The notes under the pieces: model-generated | What the model was told of the DNA's origin: nothing | The model's database searches: none | Seen by the model: the letters and a program-made list of their open reading frames with translations, nothing else | Assembly (NCBI GenBank): GCA_002812745.2 | Contig: NCSJ02000074.1 | Location: 62,001 to 126,000, forward strand | DNA: 64,000 bases | Direction: 5' to 3' | Source: Scytalidium lignicola | Taxonomy: Eukaryota > Ascomycota > Leotiomycetes | Translations under genes and position numbers: made by a program | In this document: piece after piece, positions 22,241 to 32,510 of the stretch | Numbering within the stretch: the stretch's first letter is position 1 | Layout: the number at the start of each line of letters is the position of its first letter

Positions 22241-23920
22241 TCATAAAATACCATCCGAAGCTGGTGGACCCTTATACGCTGTTGGAGAAAAAGAAATTGC
22301 ATTAGTTGGATGGTCTGATGTGATAGAAAAAGTGGGGAAATGGGAGTTGAAAAGGATGGAAGGATGGTTAAACTTACAAACTCTAGCATGAGCAGCGTAC
22401 CACACAGCACTAATGGCTAAAAATCCTACCAGCACCACAGATGCGTAGTTCATGCTCTGTGGGGTAACGGGGAGCGCACTTGGCATACTAAATAATACAA
22501 CCTCGAAGCCGATCCAGCACAGGGCAACGACGTTGACAATAGTCCCAAGAATAGGACCACAATTCCACCGTGCCTGGTTCACAGCTTTACGTCTGTCACC
22601 GAAGAGGGAGATGCCGATGGGGATTGCATAGCTGACTGCAAGGGCAATGACACCGACAGAGACGAAGGCAGTGAAAGCAGAGCTTGAGCCTAGGTTGATG
22701 AGACCCAACAGCATTTGCACGACGGTGGTGAGGATCAGGGCATAGAGCGGGACGCCGAGGGTGTGGTTGACCTTAGCCCAGACTTTTGCGAGTGGGATGG
22801 CATCGTCACGAGCAAAAGCCCAGGTGCATCGCGAGGCGGCAACGGTAATTGAGATGGAGCAGAACATGGTGATGCCAAGGACCAGGAAGGTCAGGCCGAG
22901 ACCACCGCCAGGAGAGCCCATGACAGTGTGGAAGATGAAGGGAACAGCCTGTCCGGACGGAGCTGCCAGAATATCTTCCAGAGGTGGGAGAGTGAAGAGG
23001 ATTGGGAGGATGAAGAAAAGACCAGCAGTGCCGCCGACAGGAACGCAAAGGGCGATGGCCTTGGGGACTTTAAGTGCCGGATCATTGACCTCCTCAGCCA
23101 TGGAGGAGATCATTCCTATGGCACTAAAGGTGTAGGCAGCTGGAAGGAGACCAATGAAAAAGGTGAAGCCGCCCCAACCCGAGAAAGCGGTGGTATAGTG
23201 GCCCAGTGCGTACGAGGCACTGTGTCGGCCAACATCAGCCTTAACTGACAGCGCAATTAGGATTACAAGGATCGAGAGCAACGTCCATCCTGCGCAGATG
23301 GTGTCGACTATGGGGAGGTAGCGGTTTGCAACGGAGCAGATGACGAGAGAGATGAGGCAGATAGCCCAGAAGATCAGGAGAAGCTGCCAGTCATTCGCAG
23401 CGAAGTCTGGGTGATACATCGCCGCGGTGGCCGAGAGCAGCGAGGCAAACCCGAAGTTGACGGAGAGCGTGATGGTCCAGTTCCCAATGAGCCAGATCCA
23501 GCCGGTAATGAAGGAGAGCAGGGTCTTGTTCGATTTGGCGATCTGGAAGGACCAATAGTATGGACCTGCGGATGTAGGATACCGAGATGCGAGTTCAGAG
23601 AGCGAAAGAGCAACGCATTCATCTAGGACAAGCACCACGAGCCAGCCTACAAAGACAGAGAGCGGGCCTCCACCGATGATGGCACTGAGCAAGGGGCCGC
23701 CTTCGCCATAAGGGATTGCAGCAATGGCAAGCGTTTGGAAGAGAAGGGTGAAGAGAGAACGATTCCGAGTAAGCTCGGGCTTGTAACCTAGCACCTCAAC
23801 TAAATCTTGGTCGGTGGTAAGTCCCTTCTCGATGTTGGCCTCGAGATTGGAATTCGAGGGATCGGAAGGCGGGGTGGAGCTCAAGGAGGCGAGCTTCTCG
23901 TCTGCAGACTCTACACCCAT
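22241..23920 (-). CDS. APC-superfamily permease (amino acid/choline/GABA type), two exons
   Basis: Plasma-membrane (or vacuolar) transporter of the amino acid/choline transporter family, substrate not predictable from sequence. Exons 22378..23920 and 22241..22278 give 526 aa. About 12 hydrophobic segments follow a polar N-terminus. Typical landmarks are LGYKPELTRNRSLFTLLFQTLAIAAIPYG, TSAGPYYWSFQIA (conserved AGGxYxW-like element after TM2), GWIWLIGNW, and EEVNDPALKVPKAI. The 99-nt intron (22279..22377; gtaagt donor, actaatg branch, caacag acceptor) is a multiple of three and stop-free. Reading through it would add 33 residues before the YKGPPASDGIL terminus. Lies upstream of a 4.4-kb gap. Confidence 0.92.
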   Translation of the reverse strand: MGVESADEKLASLSSTPPSDPSNSNLEANIEKGLTTDQDLVEVLGYKPELTRNRSLFTLLFQTLAIAAIPYGEGGPLLSAIIGGGPLSVFVGWLVVLVLDECVALSLSELASRYPTSAGPYYWSFQIAKSNKTLLSFITGWIWLIGNWTITLSVNFGFASLLSATAAMYHPDFAANDWQLLLIFWAICLISLVICSVANRYLPIVDTICAGWTLLSILVILIALSVKADVGRHSASYALGHYTTAFSGWGGFTFFIGLLPAAYTFSAIGMISSMAEEVNDPALKVPKAIALCVPVGGTAGLFFILPILFTLPPLEDILAAPSGQAVPFIFHTVMGSPGGGLGLTFLVLGITMFCSISITVAASRCTWAFARDDAIPLAKVWAKVNHTLGVPLYALILTTVVQMLLGLINLGSSSAFTAFVSVGVIALAVSYAIPIGISLFGDRRKAVNQARWNCGPILGTIVNVVALCWIGFEVVLFSMPSALPVTPQSMNYASVVLVGFLAISAVWYAAHARVCKFNHPSILFNSHFPTFSITSDHPTNAISFSPTAYKGPPASDGIL

Positions 23921-26900
23921 GGTTGCTATGGTTCTGCTGTCTAGTCCAAAGAGTCCAGCAAAAGAAGATTATATAGAAATTCCAAGAGAGATTCTAAGAA
24001 ATTGTTGTCAGAACCTAGGGTTAAATAAAAGGATTTATTACGTTGCATAGCAAGAACAAAGAAACGGTTTTCGTGGAGCAAACGACAAAGCTGCTCTAGG
24101 TATTCTTACCCTATAAATACACTCTCACAGAAAACTTCTGCTTTACTTCTCACAGGTTCTACTGCTCCTTCTTCTCCTATTCTTCGAAATCGATTCCAGT
24201 AATGGCGAATTGTGGCAATTCAAGGAGGGTTTTTCTTGAGTACTTTGTCGTTCTGTATTATAGTTCAGGATAAGCTTAAACCTAGGCCAACGCAACATAA
24301 AAGCTCCATGCAATAACACCCGCGTTTCTCAGCAGTTGTTGTGTCCACGATTGCTAACAGCAAGGACTTTCTCTTTTGAGAGCTTATTCCTGATCGTAGC
24401 CCCGTGTGCGTAAAAAAAGTTCAAACTCGAGTGGTGGTGTGGTGGTACAAGGCGCAAAGGCGAGGGCGATCCTTCGTTGTTACACACGGGAAGCGGAAAG
24501 GGGAGGAGGGTCTAGATATATTCCACGATGACCAGCTGGATTTAGGCCGAAGAGATGAAAGGACGAATCACAGGGTCAAGGAAGGGGAAGGAGGAAGAAG
24601 GAGACGAAGAAGAAGACAAAGAAGAAAAAGTGTGAGAGAGGCACAAGGTACCTTACATAGGATCTGGAGCACTCGTACTTATCGCGAAGTGGATGGGGGA
24701 AGCTCTCACTTATCTTGGACGTTGACTGGTAAAAAAAGCCATTGACAGGGCGGCGCCGGGTCCAAGTTCCTCGCAGTAGCGACAGAACAAGAACAAGAAC
24801 AGCAACACCAATGCACCACCAAAAGCCCCCCGCACCACCACATCGCATTGTAGAGAGGGAAGAGGACAGGGAACCCGCGCCCCCTCGACCAGAATGGCGG
24901 GAATTGGATGGTGGGCTCCGGAACGAGAACTAGAACGAGAACAAGCAAACTCCCATATTGGTTTTCTACATGCAGAAAATAATGCAGATGCAGCTGATAT
25001 CGAAATGAGGCCGAGGGACGATCATGCTACGACGCTGTTGGTGTTTTGGTGCTGTACGACAGTAACTTACTGCTCAGTACAGTAGCAACAGCAACGGTCC
25101 CTTGGAGATACATGTACAGTACTGTAAGTAGAATGTGGCATTGCATGGCCCCGAGAGAGGAGCCATTTCCACAATCCAAGGCGGATTTGCATGTCCCATG
25201 TCCATATCCGATATCCATATCCATATTCATTAACCATTTCCCTCAGCAGCCGCGACTCGTGTCTCTGTCGATGGTGGCTGATGTGCTAAAACTAACCATA
25301 TACTGTACTGTATATCGCGCATCTCCAACAGCGAGGAGCAAGAAGTTATGGGACCAAGCGTGCGTATCAGCGCGGTGAGTCGCACTCGATTTCCAGTCCG
25401 GTAAATAGATTTGCCCCCCTTTTTATTTTACTGTATTAGTCTCTGGCCTTATCTCTCGTTAATGAAGCTGGGGGAGAAAAAGCGTGGCAAAACGTACTAC
25501 AGTACAGTCAGCAAGCACGGCAAGCACCCACTGCGCGACCGTGTTGTGCTACTCCAGCTTCAACAACAGCAACAGCAGCAACAAACGACGATATGTTTAC
25601 AGTACCATAACCTCGCATTGGCCAATCAGCGTTTGCGGGTTGTATGGACAATTCAGCTGCCGAAAAGGGACTTTGCCATATACACAGGCGGATGCTGGAC
25701 TGGATAGAATAGGGTGACACTACGGTCGACTCCTACTGATACGCGGACTTGACATGCAATCCGATCCAAGGGAGAGCCTGCAGCTCTTTGTTCAGATGGC
25801 GGCCAATCAGCACGGCTCACCTACAGCCACGGCTACCAGACCCCAGTGGCCTCTCACCAGAATGGTGGAATGGCGTAGCCGGGGGAGCTTGCTAGCGGCG
25901 GCATCCACGGAAGCATGGCCTGGAATACCCACGATACCCCAAGCACTGAACCGACTAGGGGGTGCGGAATGGATCTCATCGCCTGTTTCGGTTTGGTGCA
26001 GCGTTGGTTAATTACAGCAAATTACCCCTTTCTTGCAATTGGCCATGCCTCGGCGAGGTGCAGGCAGATGTCGAGGGGTGTTGCCTCACGTGGGTTGAGC
26101 GCATAGATGAAGAGGAGGATCAATGAAGAAGCCGCCACGAGATTGTTTCGTAGATCCATAGGGAAGAGCTGTACTTTGCGCTCCCTCACGTGCATCATTG
26201 TTGTCATAAATGCCTTTCTCGCATCTGAATAAACCTTATCAGTTATCGCCCGTCGACGATTGGTCTGTCAGTGGCCAAAGATCCAATCTTGATACTGCGC
26301 TTGGCGTGGGTTTCGGGACCCATTCGCTTTCAAATCTACTACGCTTATTTGCTTAGCCTCACTGCCTTATTACAGTATCTAGATGCTGAGCAACACACAA
26401 TCCATCGGTCTACCTGGGGCCAGCGCCGAGGTTTTCGAGAGGTTGCTGTAATTAGCAGTGATTAGATACCCATCTCCAATATTCAGCATTGGCGAATGGA
26501 GTACCGTGATGATAATCCACGTAATGGGAAGTTTTGCGCATCCAATATCTTTACGTCACGTTGATGAATGACATCACAAATCGCAGATAGTGCCTACTGG
26601 ACTCTCCGACCGAAAAGGGAGAAGCTCTGAGCATTTAAATAGTCGACCCCGTTGATATTCCCGAAACTCGGGCTTTTCACTAGTAGGATCGCCCGGCAGG
26701 ATCGCATTGCCATTTTCTCTCTAGAACCCGTGCAAACTCCCTTCTTTTCTCTCCGGATAGCCAGGACTGGTGGCATGAAGTTCATGTACCCCAGATTCGA
26801 GCCCTGAAAAGTAGTCAGACCGACTAGCTCAGGCAGGTTGGAAAAGGCACCAAAGGCACCGTGCCATTCCCAGGCTGCATATATTTAGGGTTACGGTATG

Positions 26901-27700
26901 ATATGTACCGTACTGTGCCTCATGTACCTTCCACATGGTTGAAGAATCCAGTGATTGTGCCGCTGCTTTGCCATGTGGCATGATGCCAATCTCCATGATG
27001 TGTGCTCCCTCGGCCACATGGCTTTGGCGCAGGGGAGCAGAAGTGGTTGTAAAACGAACACCCAGTCCACGGCACGTCCCAAGCTCTAAGTACCGTAGCT
27101 GTATGTACAGTAGTCGTAGTAGTGTATAAGTTGCTCACCTCGCACGAAGGGTTCGGCCAGGTCAGCGAGAGATTGACCGTATCATGCATGGCTCGCGACT
27201 CGGTTCACTTGTAAGTCTTGGCCAAAGACTTGTACAGTAGAAGACGAGTCGATAAATCGAGCACATTCATCCATCGGCCTGCTGTGTCGTCAACGAACCA
27301 ACTTTGCCGTGTCACACTCTCTCACAGCACAACCGAGACTACTCCCAGGTCGGAAGCTGGCTGGGCCCAACTCGAATGTTCCTTAGGTTCAATACGTTCT
27401 CCTGACGAGTCCAAGGAGATTACCGCATCGGATCTGATCTAAAGAGGTAGATATAAGGTCCACCGATGGCCGAGAGTCAGACATGTGTAATACTGATGGA
27501 TCATTCCAACTATAAAGGGTTGTTGTCGCGCCCAACGGCCGCTGCTTCCCTTCGCCATCAGCAGCTCGAGCACGTCGAGCTTCAACCCCGCTAACCCGCA
27601 AAAGGAAGCACGGACGGCTTTTGATGCGCTAGATGGTATCCGGTTAGTTGATATCGGCCTATTCTGGCTAGCCTGGCCCGCTGTGCCTGAGAATAGCAGC

Positions 27701-27757
27701 GATAAGGCGGATTGGAGTCTCTCTCCGCCCTCTTTCTCTTATCACCACTCTCGCATC

Positions 27758-27800
<43 letters not shown>

Positions 27801-28077
27801 GGAAGGAAGGAAGTTTCTCTGCGCGGCTTCCCCATCGCCAACTGCGGCTAAAGTAGACTGGAATGGCAGATACGTCGGCCACAGTCGGTTGGGCAGGAAA
27901 AGAAGAAATAAAGAGAAGAAAAAAGGGTTTATAATAGCCTATTGTAATAGATATTTACACGGGCGGATTATCCCAATGCAGATTAAATGGTCAACACACT
28001 GTTACAGAGAGGTTCGGTCCCCTCTGGATAAGGTAAGCGGGCTGGACAAGGGAGAGCAAACCACTCAATTATTATCG
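27701..28077. promoter_or_regulatory. Candidate GATA-factor (AreA/NIT2-type) sites upstream of the ammonium transporter
   Basis: HGATAR matches: CGATAAG at 27700..27706, TGATAAG on the minus strand at 27738..27744, and CGATAA on the minus strand at 28072..28077. These are about 610, 575 and 240 bp before the ATG. Nitrogen-repressible ammonium transporters of fungi are commonly controlled by such factors; binding here is inference. Confidence 0.45.
27761..27813. repeat. (TGAT)n and (GGAA)n microsatellite
   Basis: About nine TGAT units at 27761..27798 followed by about four GGAA units. Confidence 0.95.
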
Positions 28078-28141
28078 GGTTCCATCCGAGCTCCGACAGC
28101 TTCACCCCTCCTTTCTTCCTTTTTCTTCCTTTCTTTCTATC

Positions 28142-28161
28142 CTCTCTCTCTCTCTCTCTCT
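28142..28161. repeat. (CT)10 tract in the ammonium transporter leader
   Basis: Pure CT dinucleotides about 160 bp before the ATG, with an undetermined base at 28166. CT-rich leaders often mark fungal transcription starts. Confidence 0.9.
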
Positions 28162-28317
28162 TATANTCACCAATCCAACATCCTTCAATCGAATCTCTAT
28201 CTCCCTCACTATCGCACTTTTACTCACTGTCCTTACCTTGCTGCACTGACATTGGGTACAAATCCCTCTGTCCTTGCCTCCCTTCTTCCCTCCTCCTCTT
28301 CCATCTCATCCACCGCA

Positions 28318-29931
28318 ATGGCTCCCTCCTCATCTGCTGCCTCGGCCGTCATCTCAGCCTGGGAATCCTGCTCCCTCACCGACACCCTCTTCATTCTCGT
28401 CTGCACCGTCTTCTGCTGGCCCATCATCCCCGCCGTTGGTGTCGCCTACACCGGCTACTCCCACCCGCGCAATGGGTTGGCTTCCTTCATGCCTTCCATC
28501 CTGACCATTGCCTGCTGCAGCATCCAGTGGTGGATCGTCGGCTACACTCTGGCGTATGGCAAGGGCGGCGGCGTCATCGGCGACCTAACATATGCCTTTC
28601 ATCGCGGCGTGCTCAGTGAACCCGTCGGTACCATCCCGGCTGTGTTGTTCAGTGAGTTCCAGTTGGTCTTTGAGGCAACGGTGTGCGCTATTGCTGTTGG
28701 AGGATTCTGCGAGCGCGGCCGACTCGTTGCTGTAATCCCTTTTATATTTGTAAGTTGTTGCCGCACCTGCTCTGCCTGCAATTCAACCTCATACCTCCCG
28801 TCATTCTACACACACACACACACACATATATATATATCAAATCTGATAAGGCTAACTTGTACTCTCTGCCTCAGCTCTGGTCCACCTTCATCTATTGCCC
28901 TCTTGCCCACATGGTCTGGTCCGAAACTGGCTTCCTGGCGAACCTCGGCGTCCTTGATTTCGCTGGCGGTACCCCAGTACACATCTGCAGTGGAGCAACA
29001 GCAACCGCTATCTCGATCTACCTCTCCTACCCGCTCATGCGCTCCAAAAGATCTGCAGTTCGCACACCATCGCACTTGAAATTGCACAAGCCTGGAAGCT
29101 CATACTCCCAATTGCTCGCCATGATGACCATCTGGGGCTCCTGGCTCGCCTTCGACGCTGGAACCACTCTCTCCCTAAACTTCAAGTCGGTCATGGCGCT
29201 CTGCGTGACGAATCTCTGCGCAAGTGCCGGGGCGATCACCTGGGCTTGTATCACATACTACGAGACCGGCCGCTGGTCTCTTGATAGCACATTTATGGGC
29301 GCCATTGCAGGCTTGGTGCTCATCACTCCCTCAGCAGGCTTCATTGACCTCACTACCTCTTTCTTCTTCGGTGTCGCCGGCGCCTTCGTTTGTCGTCAGG
29401 CATTGCGCATCAAGTTCACCGAGACGGCGCGTCGCTTGAAGTGGGTGGATAACGGAGACACCTTCGCCACGCACTGCATCGGCGGGTTCTTGGGCACGAT
29501 TGCAACGGGAATGTTTGCTAAAAGAGAAGTGGCTGGATATGATGGCGTTAGCGATATCAAGGGCGGCGCGGTGTTTGATGGTAATTGGGGCCAGATATGG
29601 GTTCAGATCCTTGAAGCATTGATTGGATTCACCTGGAGCTTCGTTGGCAGCTATTTAATCATGATCGTGATTGATAGCATCCCCGGATTCGAGGTCCTAT
29701 CTGAGGATGAGTAAGTAAACCTTGTTTCTCCATCCCCTGTCTTTTATCCCTGCAGTATATCCACAGTGTTAAACCCAAAAGACTAACCTCCTTTTTTCCA
29801 CCTCCAGTGACATCGCCGCCGGAATGGACGACGCACAATGCGAGGAAACACTAACTGAGATCCCCTACGACGACGTCGACTACCATCCCTTCTCCAACGG
29901 CGAGTGGATAGCAGACCATCAGATCGAATAA
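28318..29931 (+). CDS. Ammonium transporter (MEP/AMT/Rh family), three exons
   Basis: Plasma-membrane ammonium permease. Exons 28318..28749, 28875..29710 and 29808..29931 encode 463 aa. Eleven hydrophobic helices are expected. Family landmarks: IQWWIVGYTLAYG, the signature LDFAGGTPVHICSGATA (conserved pore His in VHI), GSWLAFDAGTTL, and the second pore His in FATHCIGGFLGT. Intron 1 is 125 nt and contains a (CA)n(TA)n microsatellite. Intron 2 (97 nt) splits the acidic C-terminus, joining SEDD to DIAAGMDD; the tail ends EWIADHQIE. The long frame open upstream of 28318 is leader sequence, since homology starts at MAPSSSAAS. GATA sites upstream suggest nitrogen control. Confidence 0.96.
28808..28838. 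repeat. (CA)n(TA)n microsatellite inside ammonium transporter intron 1
   Basis: About nine CA units followed by about six TA units, between the gtaagt donor and the tgcctcag acceptor. Confidence 0.92.
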
Positions 29932-31154
29932 ACTTTGCACAACAAAAAAAACAGCCTTACTTTTTGTCCCCTCATTCAGCATGAAGTCACGAAATATATT
30001 TCTCCCTCCTCTCTAGGAATCGGAAAACCAAACCAAACCAAACCAAACCATCTACCAGCGCCTTAGACATATATCTATGTACCTTGAGATAATAGCAGCC
30101 TCTTGACCAAGATTTGTTCTTTTTATCTTTGATTTTTCCCGAAAATGGTTTTTGGATCTGTTTTAGAATATTCGGGGGAGGTTTATATTTGCTTCTTTTT
30201 CGGAGTCGTATATTACTCTTAACCTCTTTCCCCCTCATTTCTGCCACTTCCTTGCATCTTACTGTTATAGGTCGGGGTGGGAAGAATATATCTATAAAAA
30301 CAAGGATAATACGGCAGCAAATACAGTGATACGGTAAAACGGAAGTTTGATGAGGATGACTACCAAGGAGTTTATTTGATTCATGCGATAGAAGGAGGGG
30401 AAGGAAGGTCACGCGGAAAGGCGGGAAGCAAAGGCATTAAAATATGGGGGTTTTTTTTTTTGCCGAGGCTGGAAATTGGAAGAGGATGAGGAGAATGACT
30501 TTTTAGCACAAAAAAGNAAAAAGNAAAAGCAGGACCTGAAAATTAGGGGGTGAAATGTCATCAATAGATGGAAGATATATATATATTCATAAATATATAA
30601 TAGAGAGATATCCATAAAAAAAAGAGTCCAGCAAGAAATAAGACTAGTTTAAGTCTTAAAATTGTTAAACCGTATCCTTCCTTCATTCCTTCCTTCCTCC
30701 GCTTTCCTACTCCTTTGGTATAACTCAAATAATAAAGACGAAAAAACAAATATCAAGACTCGCTAGGACGCTATGCACCTCCAAAAAAAAAATATAAAAA
30801 CCAAAACAAAAAACCAAAGAGGGGGCGTATAATATGATAAAATAGAATAAAATCCTCCCAGATATATATAAATTTGCCTTGGGATTTCTTATTTCTCTCT
30901 GTTTCCTTCTTTTTTGAAATCCCGCCCTGGTTCCAATCCTACCTAACCAACCAACCCAACCAAAGGATGCCAATTTGACCTTGACGCCAATGTCCACAGN
31001 AAAAAAAAATTTGTCCAATATTGTCGAAACTCATTCCCTCCTCTTTCTCCCGTTCGCTTTCGTATAAAAAANTAAAAATAGAAAGGATTAACATCCCTCC
31101 TAGGACTAGCACACACACGAATTTACCATATTCCTATCCCGGGAACCCCCTTCT
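29932..31154. other. Convergent 3' intergenic region, low complexity
   Basis: 1.2 kb, A/T-rich with homopolymers, an (AAACC)n repeat (about 30025..30050) and four undetermined bases (30517, 30524, 31000, 31072). No gene. Confidence 0.6.
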
Positions 31155-32510
31155 TTAAAATAAACAAGTAACGCTCGCAATATCATTAAACAGATCCCAC
31201 CAGCTCAACTCCAGCGTCGCCGGGTCACGATCTAGCTTAGTCCATAACTGCTCGAGAAAGGCCTTGAGAGAACGCAGACTCTCGAAGCTTAAGAAGCTAG
31301 CCGTCTGAGCCAGGCTCTTCTGGACCACGACACGCTGGCTATCGAGCAGACAGTGTGCAGCAACGATGAGTAGTGGGAAGAGGATACAGTGGTGGTGCTT
31401 GAGGGACAGCGTGGGGCTGGCAATGACGTCGACACAACTGCTGACGGACTGTTGCACGAGGAGATGTCCTATGGGTAAGCCGCTGAGAGCGCGATACAGG
31501 TATATCGAAGCAGAGAAGCGGTAGACAGAGCAGAATGCGGACCAACTGGCGGTTTCTGGGTTATCTCCGTCCGGGAGATCTGCACGGCGGTAGGCTTGCT
31601 GCTCCAAGGCCATCTGGATGCTCAGCAGGGTGCCAATTGGAATGGTGCTTTGGACGTGCAACGTCTCGTGGCCGAGGTTGGCTAATTGGGCGAAGATGGC
31701 CATGGTTTCGAGGTAGTCGTCATCTGAAGCTACGTTGCCCCACCATGAATCCCGGTTGCTGAGCTCCGCCCAAGACGAAGGCTCGAAGAAAGGCCGGTCG
31801 CCGATGAGCACCGCGTGGGTGAGGTCCATGGTCGCGAAGATGGAGAGGAAGAGGACGGGTAGTTCGTGTTTCATCGATAGAATCTCTTGCGCGCCGCCCC
31901 ATTGACTGAGAATAGCTTTTCCACCGAGCAGGTGGTGGTGTGTCGGCGTCTCTTTCGTACTGGGTTCTATGATGCCGTCCAGAATGCACAGCAGAACGTT
32001 GGCCAGAAAGAGGGAGTTGTTCACCTCAGTGGAATTGTGAGCGTCACTCAGATTCTTTCGAAACATCTTAATAGCGCCATTGCGGTCTTTCAGCTTCGAT
32101 AAGGCTGAGGAGGGATCGGGAGCTGCAGTATTTCGGTAGGTTTGATGCGCGTTGGCTACAGCAACGACGGAGTGCAGGAGGATGGGATCTCTCGACAGGT
32201 TCTCCAAGTCCACACGCAGGACGTTGTTGGCGATGGTGAAGCGGGGCAGCACCTCGGCTTCGAAGTAGAGCATGTACTGATCTCGGTTCTTCTGTAGTGT
32301 TGGGGGCCGATATAAAGGAATCTTCTTTCCTGCCAGTCGTCCTCGCGAGGCGACGCAGTCGGTCCAACGCAACCGTACCTTGCCATAGTCGCAGTGGCGG
32401 CCGGCGGTTGCGCACTTATCGCAGGTCGGCGTGTTGAGATCGCAAATGACTCGTCGTTCCTTGCAGCCCCAGCAGGACCCTTCGACCGTCCGTATTCGTG
32501 GTTTCGGCAT
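31155..32510 (-). CDS. Zn(2)-Cys(6) transcription factor
   Basis: Fungal binuclear zinc-cluster regulator, 451 aa, single exon. The DNA-binding domain is at the very N-terminus: C-x2-C-x6-C-x6-C-x2-C-x6-C at residues 13, 16, 23, 30, 33 and 40 (CWGCKERRVICDLNTPTC, CDKCATAGRHC). A linker RWTDCVASRGRLAGKKIP is followed by a helical fungal-specific transcription factor domain (about 90-440) with no DNA-contact motifs. Target genes are unknown. It is transcribed away from the sulfatase gene across 4.3 kb and faces the ammonium transporter tail to tail, so no operon-like relation is implied. Confidence 0.9.
   Translation of the reverse strand: MPKPRIRTVEGSCWGCKERRVICDLNTPTCDKCATAGRHCDYGKVRLRWTDCVASRGRLAGKKIPLYRPPTLQKNRDQYMLYFEAEVLPRFTIANNVLRVDLENLSRDPILLHSVVAVANAHQTYRNTAAPDPSSALSKLKDRNGAIKMFRKNLSDAHNSTEVNNSLFLANVLLCILDGIIEPSTKETPTHHHLLGGKAILSQWGGAQEILSMKHELPVLFLSIFATMDLTHAVLIGDRPFFEPSSWAELSNRDSWWGNVASDDDYLETMAIFAQLANLGHETLHVQSTIPIGTLLSIQMALEQQAYRRADLPDGDNPETASWSAFCSVYRFSASIYLYRALSGLPIGHLLVQQSVSSCVDVIASPTLSLKHHHCILFPLLIVAAHCLLDSQRVVVQKSLAQTASFLSFESLRSLKAFLEQLWTKLDRDPATLELSWWDLFNDIASVTCLF

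Larger units (their letters stand above)
23921..28317. promoter_or_regulatory. Long divergent upstream region, permease / ammonium transporter
   Basis: 4.4 kb with no supported gene. It holds at least eight copies of TACTGTA or TACAGTA between 25.0 and 27.3 kb. Two TCACGTG boxes lie near 26089 and 26187. A close pair of GATA sites (26236..26248) and three nearer the transporter (27701, 27738, 28072) are present, as are a (TGAT)n microsatellite and a CT tract just before the transporter ATG. ORFs here are short, mutually overlapping and lack motifs. Confidence 0.55.

Noticed and set aside
24404..24745. Arg/Lys-rich 113-codon ORF
   Set aside because: Product of a purine-rich low-complexity tract; no family features.
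27796..28317. Long in-frame extension before the ammonium transporter
   Set aside because: Crosses a CT microsatellite and an N; transporter homology starts at 28318.
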